From assembly GCF_003987065.1 (NCBI RefSeq), contig NZ_PIPY01000007.1, positions 62,001 to 126,000 on the forward strand: a DNA stretch of 64,000 bases, read 5' to 3'. The position numbers and the translations under genes are program-made. Of the stretch, positions 7,870-17,082 are shown in pieces (the first letter of the stretch is position 1; every line of letters begins with the position of its first letter). This stretch comes from Pseudidiomarina insulisalsae (lineage in GTDB: Bacteria; Pseudomonadota; Gammaproteobacteria; Enterobacterales; Alteromonadaceae). The notes under the pieces were generated by a model. The model had not been told where the DNA came from, ran no database searches, and worked only from the letters and a program-made list of their open reading frames with translations.

Positions 7870-9165
7870 TTGCGTTTCTCTCGTTTTGAACTTTTCTGGT
7901 TAGCTGAATTACAGCGACAGCGTGATGTCAGCGACGCCGATCAGCAAGCCGACAGGTTCCGGCTGACAGAGCTGGACGCCAAACAGGGTATGACAGAGCA
8001 ACTGCTGGAGCGCGCGCGGCGTAGTGCTGAACGCCGCAAGGACACTCAGCACATCGGTCGCTGGCAGCAATTACGCCGTTTACTTACCTTAATTTTTGCA
8101 CTATTGGCCGTTGCGCTGGGTATCGGGGCGACGCAAGCGGTGCTGAATCAGCCACAGCCAATATCGTTGTTGTTTGCCGTCAGTGTTTTGGTGGTTCCGA
8201 ACTTAATTATGCTCCTGCTCTGGGCGCTGGTGGCGGTGCGCCGTAATCGTCCTGTCGGTGTGACTGCCTCGGGACTGCAGTTGCTGGAATGGCTACAGCG
8301 CAGCTCGCAAGCGCATGAGCTCGGCACCGCGTGGCTAAGTCACGTGCAACAGCAAAAGCTGCTGCAACCTTTAATGGCAATGCTCTCCAATGGCTTCTGG
8401 TTACTCATCGCGCTAAGTTCGTGGGCAACACTCCTGCTTTATCTCAGTTTTAACGATTATGCCTTTCACTGGGCGACTACCATTTTAAGTGAGGAGCAGC
8501 TGCATACCTTTGTCAGGCTGGCTCATTACTTACCTGAGCTGCTGTTTGGTGCGACGTTGCCAGAACTCTCGGCAGCTTCAGCTGCAGCGAATTTTGATAA
8601 TACGGCGGGGCGTTGGCTCAGTTTGACCGTAGTCAGCTACGCCGTGCTGCCACGGGCGGTGATTTTCAGCGCCGCGTTTTTGTTATTCAGCTTGCGTTGC
8701 GCGCGTATGCAACTTGACCTTAACGCGCCCGGACATGTGGCTACCGTTCGTGCGATTGAGGCGGCGCAGCGGCCGACCCGGAATGTCGACGCTGATAGTG
8801 GCCGGGAGCATGAAAGCCTGACGTTTCGCTATGCCAGCGAAGGCAAAGGCGAGGTGAGTCTGAGCCTTGACTTTGAAGCCGATCCAAATTGGCGCGGCGA
8901 TGAGAATTACCTTGGTGTGGTGGCCCGCCAGCAAGATAAAAAAGCGCTGTTAGATCGTTTGGATAAAGAGCCCGCTGAGCGCTTAGAAGTGCGCATTGCC
9001 GGTAGTCTCACGCCCGATCGCAGCAGCTTGCGCTACCTTGCCGCTCTGGCAGCAAGGACCCGTCGACTTACGGTCGTATTGGTGAAAAGTGCCGGGACAA
9101 CTTACCTTAAACAGTGGCAAGAACTACTGGAACAGCATGAGGTCACTTATGTCGACACTGAATAA
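7870..9165 (+). CDS. DUF2868 domain membrane protein
   Basis: The protein has 431 residues. A charged N-terminal helix (residues 1-60) precedes hydrophobic segments near 65-90, 97-122, 172-200 and 260-277. A soluble C-terminal domain of about 150 residues follows. The layout matches the DUF2868 family, which is usually encoded next to a GTPase with a DUF3482 domain, as here. The start is TTG with a strong AGGGGAAGGA upstream; no ATG lies near the conserved N-terminus. The gene ends inside the GTPase gene with a 17-base overlap, implying translational coupling. Function is unknown. A membrane partner for the GTPase is the simplest inference. Confidence 0.8.
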   Translation: MRFSRFELFWLAELQRQRDVSDADQQADRFRLTELDAKQGMTEQLLERARRSAERRKDTQHIGRWQQLRRLLTLIFALLAVALGIGATQAVLNQPQPISLLFAVSVLVVPNLIMLLLWALVAVRRNRPVGVTASGLQLLEWLQRSSQAHELGTAWLSHVQQQKLLQPLMAMLSNGFWLLIALSSWATLLLYLSFNDYAFHWATTILSEEQLHTFVRLAHYLPELLFGATLPELSAASAAANFDNTAGRWLSLTVVSYAVLPRAVIFSAAFLLFSLRCARMQLDLNAPGHVATVRAIEAAQRPTRNVDADSGREHESLTFRYASEGKGEVSLSLDFEADPNWRGDENYLGVVARQQDKKALLDRLDKEPAERLEVRIAGSLTPDRSSLRYLAALAARTRRLTVVLVKSAGTTYLKQWQELLEQHEVTYVDTE

Positions 9166-10507
9166 GCCACTACAGGTCGCCGTGGTTGGCCATACCAATG
9201 CAGGGAAGACGTCACTGCTGCGTACCTTACTGGAATTGCGTGAATTTGGCGAAGTGGATCAACGTCCCAGCACCACCCGTAGCGTGTTAGCGCAGGGCGT
9301 ATGGCTGGAGGGCGAGCAGATCCTGAGTTTCTACGATACGCCCGGACTGGAGTCCGGATCTGAGCTTTATACTGAAATAGAGGGCTATGCCGACGCCCAC
9401 CGCCATGACGGACCGGCGCAGATCCGCGCGTTTTTACAGAGCCCTTCAGCCGAAACGATCTACGCTCAGGAAGCCAAAGTATTGCGGCAACTATTGCAGT
9501 CCGACGCTGCTTTTTACGTTATTGATTGTCGCGATCCGGTATTGCCCAAATACCAGGATGAATTACAGCTATTAACCCGCTGCGGTAAACCTATGCTGCC
9601 GGTGCTCAACTATACCGCCAGCACACCTAACCGTGAGCAGGACTGGCGCGAGGCACTGGCGCGGCTGAACCTGCATGCAGTGGTGGCCTTTGATACGGTG
9701 TCGCCACCAGAAGGCGGTGAGAAATACTTGCTGCAAAGTTTAGCCACCGTCATACCAGCCGCCGAGCCGGTATTAACCAAGCTTCTGCAACAGCGCCGGC
9801 AGGAGCGGGAACGGCGTTTTATCGGTGGTATCCACAGTATTGCCGAATTGCTGTTTGAGGTTGCCAGTTATCATATACGAGTGCCGCATGAGTTGCCGGA
9901 GCATGAGCTAAAGCAAGCCGCGGCCCGACTGCAGCAACGCATTCGTGAGCGCGAGCAAAAAACTGTACAGGAACTGCTCGGGCGTTTTGCCTTTTTACCG
10001 GAAGACGCGGTCACCGCGCACCTGGATATCCGCACCGGAACCTGGCAGGACGATCTGTTTGAACCGGAAACGTTAAAAGCCTGGAGTAAGGACACTGGCT
10101 TTGGTGTCGGCGCCGGGGCCGCAGCCGGTGCTGGCGTTGATTTAATGGTCGGTGGTCTGAGTCTGGGGCTGGCCACGGCGTTAGGTGCGGCCGCAGGTGG
10201 GCTCTATCAAAGCTGGCGCCATCTGGGCGAGAAAGTAAAACAGCGCTGGCGCGGTGAGCGTGAGCTTGGCGTTGACGCGGCAACGCTGGCAACCATTGCC
10301 GGGCGGCAATTATTTTTATTGCAGCAACTAAGCCGTCGCGGGCATGCTGCGACCGAAGCCGTCGAAGTCGCTGTTGATCACCGTTTATCGCGTGAACAGT
10401 TCAGCGCGATCGAAAAAGTATTACGTCCGGTGCTGACGGAAACGCCCGATATTGATCGGGAAAAAGTTATACGCAAGTTGGAAGTACTGTTACAGGAAAG
10501 TTTATAG
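9149..10507 (+). CDS. GTPase with DUF3482 domain
   Basis: The protein has 452 residues. The N-terminal G domain has G1 GHTNAGKTS at residues 14-22, a plausible G2 threonine in RPSTTRS, and G3 DTPG about residue 60. At the expected G4 position the sequence reads LPVLNYTAS instead of NKxD. The C-terminal half contains a Gly/Ala-rich hydrophobic stretch (GVGAGAAAGAGVDLMVGGLS, near residues 320-340), probably a membrane-inserting hairpin, followed by a basic region. ATG 9149 is chosen because GAGG lies about 6 bases upstream; it overlaps the DUF2868 gene. The pair probably acts together at the inner membrane. The cellular role is not established. Confidence 0.85.
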   Translation: MSTLNKPLQVAVVGHTNAGKTSLLRTLLELREFGEVDQRPSTTRSVLAQGVWLEGEQILSFYDTPGLESGSELYTEIEGYADAHRHDGPAQIRAFLQSPSAETIYAQEAKVLRQLLQSDAAFYVIDCRDPVLPKYQDELQLLTRCGKPMLPVLNYTASTPNREQDWREALARLNLHAVVAFDTVSPPEGGEKYLLQSLATVIPAAEPVLTKLLQQRRQERERRFIGGIHSIAELLFEVASYHIRVPHELPEHELKQAAARLQQRIREREQKTVQELLGRFAFLPEDAVTAHLDIRTGTWQDDLFEPETLKAWSKDTGFGVGAGAAAGAGVDLMVGGLSLGLATALGAAAGGLYQSWRHLGEKVKQRWRGERELGVDAATLATIAGRQLFLLQQLSRRGHAATEAVEVAVDHRLSREQFSAIEKVLRPVLTETPDIDREKVIRKLEVLLQESL

Positions 10508-10532
10508 CGAAGCGCTAAGAAGAGGGAAGAAT

Positions 10533-10609
10533 TGGTCGGCGTGACTGGATTTGAACCAGCGACCCCTGACACCCCATGACAGTGCGCTACCAAGCTGCGC
10601 TACACGCCG
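10533..10609 (-). tRNA. tRNA-Pro (anticodon GGG)
   Basis: On the complementary strand this 77-base sequence folds as a full cloverleaf. The acceptor CGGCGTG pairs with CACGCCG, the anticodon loop is ATGGGGT with anticodon GGG, the T loop is TTCAAAT, and the 3' CCA is encoded. The anticodon stem has a T-T mismatch in the same place as E. coli proL, which supports the identity. Confidence 0.95.
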
Positions 10610-10621
10610 ACCGAGCCCGTT

Positions 10622-10649
10622 ATATTACTGCTTTTTTTCGATTAAACAA
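10622..10649 (-). promoter_or_regulatory. Promoter of tRNA-Pro
   Basis: Read on the complementary strand, TTGTTT (10649-10644) and TAATAT (10627-10622) are spaced by 16 bases. The -10 box ends 12 bases before the tRNA 5' end. A GC-rich stretch (ACGGGCTCGG) follows the -10, as is common for stable RNA promoters. Confidence 0.55.
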
Positions 10650-10683
10650 GTCGTCGGCAGCGCTTCGTGTACCGTTTGGCGAA

Positions 10684-12288
10684 TTATTGCTCGTTTTGCT
10701 GGCTAAAGCGTTGCAGGTGACGGATGCCATCTACTAATACCGGGGTTGCCGGTGACACGCTTGGCAGCTCGGCAAAGGTGCCATTGTCGAAGGTGCGCAG
10801 TTGGCCATTAACTTCTATCACCGTTGTTGAAGCGCGATCGTAAACGACCAGATCACGATTGAAACTTGTCATGACCGGAAAGCTGCGCTCGTGCGCTTCG
10901 AACAGGTTTTTACCGGTGGCAAAGGAGCGCACGCCATCGGAACAGACCATGTAGTGACTGCTCAGCGTTGGCATAATATCGGTCAGCAGGGCGACGTCCT
11001 GCGTCGCGAAATCAAGGTTCTCCGAGTGATAGAAGGGCACCTGTACTTCGCTTAAGGCATAGGCTTCGGGACCGCTGCTCAGCGCATGGTTCGGGGTCAA
11101 CGCGGTGATTACCACTTGCGTACCAGCTGCCAGCTCGGTTTGCACCTGCTCAATCAGCGCGGTATCCAGGCTGGTACTGAACTGCACTTCGATACTGTCG
11201 CGGAAGGCTTTTGTTTGCGCTTGCTGTAAAAATTCGGGGACCGCGAAGGCGGCAAAATCGCCGCGCAAACGCACACGTACCTGATAGTCACTTAATTGCT
11301 GCCAATACGCTGGCCGCACCTGTTGCTGCAGAACTGGCTGCGCATAAATATCGGCAAGTCCGTATAACAGCTCGAACATACCGCCCTGAGTGCTGATCTG
11401 ACCCACCAATGGTGTCGGCAAAGCGGTCAGGGCTGGCAGTGCGCTGGCAATTTGTTGTTGCTGTGCGGCGGTCAGGTGATTAAATACCACGACCAGAGTG
11501 TTATTGGTTTGCGGTTGCCGGGCGCACATTAAGTTACGCGGCGGGTAATTCAGTTCAATGGAAGAGGTTTCTTTTAACAGGCGATCAGTCGCTTCCAGGC
11601 GCTCCTCCGCCAGCCAGCCGTGTTTGCTCATTAACGTGCGGGCGGTGGTGGGGTAGGATAACGGAAATAAGTCATCCTGCTTGGTAATAGGAGTATAGAA
11701 GACTGCATCGGCCCAGATATGAATGCTGTGGCTGGCCAGAAAGCACATCACAAACACTGCGCTGAATGCCGCGCCCCAATGCTTTTCACGGAGGCGATCA
11801 AGCCGTTTCCAGGCAATATTGGCAAGCGCCAATTCAAACACCAGCAATATCACGAAAATCAGTAACATGCCCAGAAGTAACACAAAGCTGGCACCGGCGA
11901 AGGCGGCTTCGGCATCGACAGCCAGTTGCGACAGCGAGTAGGTATTAAGATGATAGCCGTACTGACGGAAGAACAGGGCATCCGCAACCAGCGCAATCAG
12001 ACCGAACGAAGCAACCAGGGTGGCGATACCCTTCAGGATGCGTGAGAACGGAATCAGCAAACAAAACGGAAAAACCAGAATGATAAAGGCAATAAAAGGT
12101 AAGAAGGCAAAGTGGCCAAGCCAACTGATCACCATGTAGATGCCGCCTAATACCGTCGCTGGCGTCTCTGCCGCTTCAATATACAGAGTACCTATCGCCA
12201 GTGCCAGCAGGATATTGAAAAAGGTAAACCAGTGTCCCCAGCTGATCAGTCGAGCAATTTTATCGCGCCGCTGTTTGCGTTGTCTCAT
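10684..12288 (-). CDS. yejM: YejM/PbgA (LapC)-like inner membrane protein, DUF3413 plus sulfatase-like domain
   Basis: The protein has 534 residues. Five hydrophobic segments fill the first 190 residues (DUF3413 region, beginning RLISWGHWFTFFNILLALAIG). A periplasmic domain of about 340 residues with an alkaline-phosphatase/sulfatase fold follows. In enterobacteria YejM protects LapB/FtsH-controlled LpxC and tunes lipopolysaccharide synthesis. Its sulfatase-like domain is considered catalytically inactive. Here that domain is strongly diverged: the usual metal-binding Asp and the nucleophile motif are not visible. The gene lies 20 bases from yejL and is probably co-transcribed with it. yejK is divergent, as in E. 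coli, where yejK, yejL and yejM are neighbours. Confidence 0.88.
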   Translation of the reverse strand: MRQRKQRRDKIARLISWGHWFTFFNILLALAIGTLYIEAAETPATVLGGIYMVISWLGHFAFLPFIAFIILVFPFCLLIPFSRILKGIATLVASFGLIALVADALFFRQYGYHLNTYSLSQLAVDAEAAFAGASFVLLLGMLLIFVILLVFELALANIAWKRLDRLREKHWGAAFSAVFVMCFLASHSIHIWADAVFYTPITKQDDLFPLSYPTTARTLMSKHGWLAEERLEATDRLLKETSSIELNYPPRNLMCARQPQTNNTLVVVFNHLTAAQQQQIASALPALTALPTPLVGQISTQGGMFELLYGLADIYAQPVLQQQVRPAYWQQLSDYQVRVRLRGDFAAFAVPEFLQQAQTKAFRDSIEVQFSTSLDTALIEQVQTELAAGTQVVITALTPNHALSSGPEAYALSEVQVPFYHSENLDFATQDVALLTDIMPTLSSHYMVCSDGVRSFATGKNLFEAHERSFPVMTSFNRDLVVYDRASTTVIEVNGQLRTFDNGTFAELPSVSPATPVLVDGIRHLQRFSQQNEQ

Positions 12289-12308
12289 GTGTTGCCTGAT
12301 TCTTTAGC

Positions 12309-12530
12309 TTATGCTGATTTATTCAACGATTGTAGCAGTACTTTACCAAATTGTTCAGCGACTTGATGCGCCCGTTCCGGGGCATAATGCTCAGACAAGA
12401 TATGAGTGACCGCATTGCCAAGCGTCATCAACGCCAGGTCAACGGGTACCTGCTCTTCATGTAAAACGCTTAGGACGTCGTTGACTAATTTTTCCTGGCG
12501 GTCGGCGTCATATTTTGACACGATTGGCAT
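12309..12530 (-). CDS. yejL: YejL family (UPF0352) small protein
   Basis: The 73-residue protein matches the YejL family closely: it begins MPIVSKYDADRQEKLVNDV and contains VDLALMTLGNAVTHIL. Members are small helical proteins of unknown function, conserved next to yejM and yejK in gammaproteobacteria. The gene is the first of the leftward yejL-yejM unit. AGGAAAAAA lies just upstream of the ATG. Confidence 0.93.
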   Translation of the reverse strand: MPIVSKYDADRQEKLVNDVLSVLHEEQVPVDLALMTLGNAVTHILSEHYAPERAHQVAEQFGKVLLQSLNKSA

Positions 12531-12613
12531 CGATTTTTTTCCTCACATGATAGAATAACGTCAATCTTATCACAGGCTACGCCATTTGCAGTAAGAAAGG
12601 ACAAGGCAACAGC

Positions 12614-13657
12614 ATGCAAGCAGATGTTCAACATAGCATTATTCACCAGTTTTACACCAATGACGGTCAGGTCGGCCTGCGCCTGGCGCCGGCGACACTG
12701 GCGATAAACGATGAGGTGAGTTTGTTGCTGGCAGAACTCACCGAGGTATATCAGGCCAAGCCAAGTAAAGGCTATGCACGTTTTTTGCGTGAGGATGATG
12801 AACACGACAGCACCTTGAAAAGTAACTTTCCGGAGCTGCTGGAAAAATGGCAAAAAGGCGACGAGGAGTTCGTTAACTTCTCCCAGGAAGGCGCCAAGCT
12901 ATTACACCAGCAGTTACAACACTACGGCATTCTTGAAGCGGGTTTTCTGCTTTTAGCCAGCTATCGCGAGCGCGGTCAGGACTTTCTGGTGGTAGCCTTT
13001 TTGCCGAGCCAGGATGGTGTCACTATTGCCGCCGACTTAAGCGTTGACCGCTCGTCGCAGCTAGCGATCAGCAAAGTGCAGCTGGCAGCGACGATCAATC
13101 TGACCGAGTGGCATGAAGAGCCGGCGTCGACCACCTATATTTCCTTTATTAAAGGTCGTGCCGGGCGCAAGGTATCGGATTTCTTTTTAGATTTTCTCGG
13201 CTGTGCCGAAGGCCTTAATCCGAAGAAACAATCGCAGCAGCTGATTGAGAGTGTCAGCCGTTATGCGCAGGAAGAGCAGCTGGAGAGCGAACAGGCACGG
13301 CAATTACGGAAATCGGTGTACGATATCTGTGACAATCAGTGGCAACACGGTGAGCCGGTGCGGGTGAAAGACTTGTCTGAACAGCTACGTGAAGCTGTGC
13401 CGATGGAGCGTAGCTTCGCGGACTTTAACAAGGCGCAGGCGGAGCGCGCGTTGGTTGATGAGTTTCCGACCGACCGTTCGACCTTGCGCAAGCTGGTCAA
13501 GTTTCAGGGGCAGGGCGGCGGCCTGAGTGTGGGGTTTGATCAGGAGCTGCTCGGAGAGCGCGTCGAATACGACCCCAGTACCGACAAACTAACGATTCAT
13601 GGTACGCCACCCAATCTGCGCGACCAGTTACGCCGCTATTTTGGCATTGACAGTTAA
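12614..13657 (+). CDS. yejK: Nucleoid-associated protein YejK (NdpA)
   Basis: The protein has 347 residues, close to the usual length of about 335-345. It shows family features such as the start HSIIHQFYTNDGQVGLRLAP and the segment YISFIKGRAGRKVSDFFLDFLGC near residues 176-198. YejK is a 37 kDa nucleoid-associated protein that interacts with topoisomerases in E. coli. The gene is divergent from yejL with about 80 bases between the starts. A strong hairpin immediately after the stop (13663-13698) terminates it. Confidence 0.95.
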   Translation: MQADVQHSIIHQFYTNDGQVGLRLAPATLAINDEVSLLLAELTEVYQAKPSKGYARFLREDDEHDSTLKSNFPELLEKWQKGDEEFVNFSQEGAKLLHQQLQHYGILEAGFLLLASYRERGQDFLVVAFLPSQDGVTIAADLSVDRSSQLAISKVQLAATINLTEWHEEPASTTYISFIKGRAGRKVSDFFLDFLGCAEGLNPKKQSQQLIESVSRYAQEEQLESEQARQLRKSVYDICDNQWQHGEPVRVKDLSEQLREAVPMERSFADFNKAQAERALVDEFPTDRSTLRKLVKFQGQGGGLSVGFDQELLGERVEYDPSTDKLTIHGTPPNLRDQLRRYFGIDS

Positions 13658-13662
13658 GATCA

Positions 13663-13698
13663 AAAAACGCTGGAGCAGTGAGCTGGTCCAGCGTTTTT
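13663..13698. terminator. Bidirectional rho-independent terminator between yejK and cspD
   Basis: A perfect 12-base-pair stem (AAAAACGCTGGA with TCCAGCGTTTTT) encloses a 12-base loop. The arms end in an A-run and a T-run, so it can terminate both converging genes. Confidence 0.9.
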
Positions 13699-13715
13699 AA
13701 AGTTAAGACAGGGTG

Positions 13716-13925
13716 TTATTTCTGCACGGGAATGATATTCGTGGCGTGAAGACCTTTGGGCCCTTCCTCGAGTTCGAACTGAACGTCCTGACCCGCTTTT
13801 AAGGTGCGATAGCCTTCCATTTCGATGGTTGAATAATGTGCGAAGATATCACCTTCACGGTCTTCTGCTTCAATGAATCCAAAACCTTTTGAGTTATTGA
13901 ACCATTTCACTTTACCGGTTGCCAT
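13716..13925 (-). CDS. cspD: Cold-shock-domain protein CspD
   Basis: The protein has 69 residues and consists of a single cold-shock domain. RNP1 is KGFGFI (residues 13-18) and RNP2 is DIFAHYS (27-33), followed by GYRTLKAGQDVQFELEEGPKG. It resembles E. coli CspD more than CspA. The position next to divergent clpS-clpA is the same as in E. coli. CspD is a stationary-phase single-stranded DNA-binding inhibitor of replication, which suggests the name and role here. Assignment to CspD over other Csp paralogues relies partly on this position. A good AAGGAAG ribosome site precedes the ATG. Confidence 0.92.
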   Translation of the reverse strand: MATGKVKWFNNSKGFGFIEAEDREGDIFAHYSTIEMEGYRTLKAGQDVQFELEEGPKGLHATNIIPVQK

Positions 13926-14153
13926 ACTTCTACTTCCTTTAATTCTGCAGTTACTATTTAATTATTGTTAGAATGACGTCGAGGCCTTTAAAAAGCCATT
14001 TGTTAACGCCATGTTTTACTCTAGGTGAGTTCTGTTCAGTGTCAAGGCATATTTTGATTATTTATTGAACGGCTGATGGCGGCCCAAGCGTTTAATTTAA
14101 ATGAAAGTGAGCGAAAGGCGCATTTTCTGGCTATAAATAGGTAAAGAGCGGTT
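13926..14153. other. cspD-clpS divergent intergenic region
   Basis: This 228-base AT-rich gap must hold both divergent promoters. A TATAAA lies at 14132-14137, close to the clpS start, and TTGAAC at 14065-14070. Neither is paired with a second box at ideal spacing, so I do not call a defined promoter. No RNA gene is visible. Confidence 0.3.
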
Positions 14154-14474
14154 ATGAGTCGGATGGACCAACATCAACAGAAAGCGGTGCGCGATCGCGA
14201 AAGCGAGAAACAAAAGTTGCAACCACCGCCAATGTATAAGGTCATATTAAATAATGATGATTACACGCCGATGGACTTTGTCATCGAAGTACTCATCAAA
14301 TTTTTTCGGATGGATCAGGAACGGGCGACAGACACCATGCTGACCATCCATTATAAAGGCCAAGCCGTTTGCGGGGTCTATTCAGCAGAAGTCGCTGAAA
14401 CGAAAGTGGTACAAGTAAACCAGTATGCTCGCGAGCATGACCATCCGTTACTTTGTACGATGGAGAAAGCTTGA
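14154..14474 (+). CDS. clpS: ClpS adaptor for N-degron recognition
   Basis: The protein has 106 residues, as usual. After a flexible charged N-terminus, the ClpS core starts at [20 protein letters not shown]. The NDDYTPM segment provides the residues that hold the N-terminal destabilising amino acid. ClpS delivers N-degron substrates to ClpA. clpA follows after 36 bases on the same strand, forming the conserved clpS-clpA operon. aat, which makes N-degrons, lies a few genes downstream on the opposite strand. Confidence 0.97.
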   Translation: MSRMDQHQQKAVRDRESEKQKLQPPPMYKVILNNDDYTPMDFVIEVLIKFFRMDQERATDTMLTIHYKGQAVCGVYSAEVAETKVVQVNQYAREHDHPLLCTMEKA

Positions 14475-14510
14475 ACAGCAGTGTTGTCTGGTCGAAGTTG
14501 AGGAGTGCGT

Positions 14511-16784
14511 ATGTTAAATAAAGCTCTGGAAATAACCTTAAACGATGCGTTTCGCATCGCTCGTGACCGTCGTCATGAACTGATGACGGTGGAACATTTA
14601 TTATTAGCACTTCTTGATAATCCTGAAGCGTCAAAAGCACTGCGTGCCTGTGGTTTGGAGTTCACTAAGCTCAAACAGGAGCTACTGGCTTATATCGATC
14701 GCAGTACGCCAAGTTTTGACAGTGAGACAGCTGAGACCGAAACCCAGCCAACGCTTGGTTTTCAGCGCGTACTGCAGCGGGCTGTGTTCCATGTGCAGTC
14801 ATCAGGGAACAGTGAAGTCACCGGCGCCAACGTGCTGGTTGCTATTTTCAGCGAGCAGGAGTCGCACGCGGTTTACCTGCTCAACAAGCATGATATTACC
14901 CGACTGGATGTCGTCCATTTTCTCTCGCATGGCCTGTCGAAAGTGGACGAGCCGATTATTCGTCAGGAAGATGACGAGGCAGAGCAGCAAGAGCAGCCTG
15001 TTGATGAGCAGGAAAGCTATTTAAAACGCTTCTGCAGCAATTTAAATGCGCGCGCTAAAGAAGGCAAGATTGACCCATTGATCGGTCGTGAACTTGAACT
15101 TGAACGCTGTGTGCAGGTGTTGTGTCGTCGGCGTAAAAATAACCCGTTATTAGTAGGCGAAGCGGGCGTCGGTAAAACAGCGATTGCCGAGGGCCTGGCC
15201 TACCGTATTGTCAACGAAGACGTGCCAGAGGTGATGGCAAACGCCACCATTTATTCACTGGATATGGGTGGACTCCTGGCCGGTACCAAATACCGGGGTG
15301 ATTTCGAAAAACGCTTTAAAGCACTACTCAAAGAAGTACGTGCTAAAGAGCATGCGATCTTATTCATTGACGAAATTCATACCATTGTCGGCGCGGGTGC
15401 TGCCAGCGGTGGCGTCTTAGACGCTTCAAATCTGCTAAAGCCTCTTTTGAGTAGCGGTGAGCTTAAGTGCATTGGTTCTACCACTTACAGTGAGTTTAAA
15501 AATATTTTCGAGAAGGATCGCGCGCTGGTGCGCCGTTTCCAGAAAATTGATATCGCCGAGCCGTCGGTGGACGATACCACGAAGATCCTGATGGGCTTGA
15601 AAGAACGTTATGAAGAGCATCATGGTATTCGCTACACGCAACCAGCGATTCGGGCGGCGGCAGAACTTTCGGCACGCTATATTAATGAACGTCATTTGCC
15701 CGATAAGGCGATTGATGTCATTGACGAAGCCGGTGCGAGTCAACGCCTGGTGGCGCCTTCAAAGCGCAAGAAAACCATCAATGTTGGCGATATTGAGCAG
15801 ATTATTGCGAAAATCGCGCGGATTCCGGAGCAAAGTGTGTCACGCTCCGATCAGCAGCTATTGAAGCAGTTGGATCGCAATCTGAAACTGGTGGTGTTTG
15901 GCCAGGATCCAGCTATTGATCAACTAAGTGCGGCGATTCGTTTGTCACGTTCGGGGTTAGGAGCTGAAGACAAGCCAATCGGTTCGTTCTTGTTTGCCGG
16001 TCCGACCGGGGTCGGTAAAACCGAGATAACGCAGCAACTGGCCAACGCGCTGGGCATTGAATTCCTGCGTTTTGATATGTCGGAATATATGGAGCGTCAC
16101 GCGGTCAGTCGTCTTATCGGCGCACCGCCGGGCTACGTCGGCTATGAGCAGGGCGGCTTATTGACTGAAGCGGTGATCAAGCATCCGCACGCGGTAGTGT
16201 TACTGGACGAAATCGAGAAAGCGCACAGTGATATTTACAATATTCTGTTGCAGGTGATGGACCACGGGACATTGACCGATAACAACGGTCGTAAGGCCGA
16301 TTTCCGCAACGTGATTTTGGTCATGACCACCAATGCCGGCGTACAGGAAACCGTGCGGCAGTCGATTGGCTTTAAACAGCAGGATCACGCACCGGACGCA
16401 ATGTTGGAAATCAATCGCACCTTCAGTCCTGAATTCCGTAACCGCCTGGACGGTATTGTCTGGTTTAATCACCTGAGTCCGGAGGTCATAGTGCAGGTGG
16501 TCGATAAGTTTGTCACCGAGCTACAGGCGCAGCTGGATCGCAAGCAAGTAACCTTAGAGCTCGATGATCAGGCGCGGACCTGGTTGGCGGAAAAAGGCTA
16601 CGACAAAGCAATGGGTGCGCGGCCAATGGCGCGGGTTATTCAGGAACATCTGAAAAAGCCGCTGGCCAACGAAATACTATTTGGCAAGTTAACTCATGGT
16701 GGTGAAGTGCGCGTCAGTGTGAAGGGCGACGCATTAGAACTTACGATTGAAGAGCGTGAAGCCCGTGGTTCAACCACGGGCTAA
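14511..16784 (+). CDS. clpA: ClpA, ATPase subunit of the ClpAP protease
   Basis: The protein has 757 residues, typical for ClpA. It has an N-domain (1-150), a first AAA+ module with Walker [10 protein letters not shown] near residues 217-225 and Walker B ILFIDEIH, and a second module with Walker [10 protein letters not shown] near 497-505 and Walker [15 protein letters not shown] 14511 is chosen because GAGGAG lies about 6 bases upstream; a GTG two codons earlier sits inside that site. ClpA unfolds substrates and threads them into ClpP. The last codons form a perfect hairpin that includes the stop codon (16760-16782). Confidence 0.98.
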   Translation: MLNKALEITLNDAFRIARDRRHELMTVEHLLLALLDNPEASKALRACGLEFTKLKQELLAYIDRSTPSFDSETAETETQPTLGFQRVLQRAVFHVQSSGNSEVTGANVLVAIFSEQESHAVYLLNKHDITRLDVVHFLSHGLSKVDEPIIRQEDDEAEQQEQPVDEQESYLKRFCSNLNARAKEGKIDPLIGRELELERCVQVLCRRRKNNPLLVGEAGVGKTAIAEGLAYRIVNEDVPEVMANATIYSLDMGGLLAGTKYRGDFEKRFKALLKEVRAKEHAILFIDEIHTIVGAGAASGGVLDASNLLKPLLSSGELKCIGSTTYSEFKNIFEKDRALVRRFQKIDIAEPSVDDTTKILMGLKERYEEHHGIRYTQPAIRAAAELSARYINERHLPDKAIDVIDEAGASQRLVAPSKRKKTINVGDIEQIIAKIARIPEQSVSRSDQQLLKQLDRNLKLVVFGQDPAIDQLSAAIRLSRSGLGAEDKPIGSFLFAGPTGVGKTEITQQLANALGIEFLRFDMSEYMERHAVSRLIGAPPGYVGYEQGGLLTEAVIKHPHAVVLLDEIEKAHSDIYNILLQVMDHGTLTDNNGRKADFRNVILVMTTNAGVQETVRQSIGFKQQDHAPDAMLEINRTFSPEFRNRLDGIVWFNHLSPEVIVQVVDKFVTELQAQLDRKQVTLELDDQARTWLAEKGYDKAMGARPMARVIQEHLKKPLANEILFGKLTHGGEVRVSVKGDALELTIEEREARGSTTG
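16760..16782. repeat. Perfect inverted repeat across the end of clpA
   Basis: AGCCCGTGGTT and AACCACGGGCT form an 11-base-pair stem with a single-base spacer, so the true loop must open a few pairs. It reaches into the TAA stop codon of clpA and lies between convergent clpA and infA. No T-run follows on either strand, so it is not a classical terminator. Confidence 0.6.
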
Positions 16785-16797
16785 CGGCAAGCGTGGT

Positions 16798-17016
<219 letters not shown>

Positions 17017-17082
17017 TCAAATCCTCGATTTTTTGCTAAGCTCGGAAAAAGTGGTCAGAATTCTAGCTGTTTTCGATCTGAA

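Noticed and set aside
10684-12288. Active sulfatase
   Set aside because: The protein is YejM-like; the catalytic Cys/Ser motif and metal ligands of sulfatases are not visible.
16760-16782. Rho-independent terminator for clpA or infA
   Set aside because: The stem is perfect, but there is no T-run on either side.
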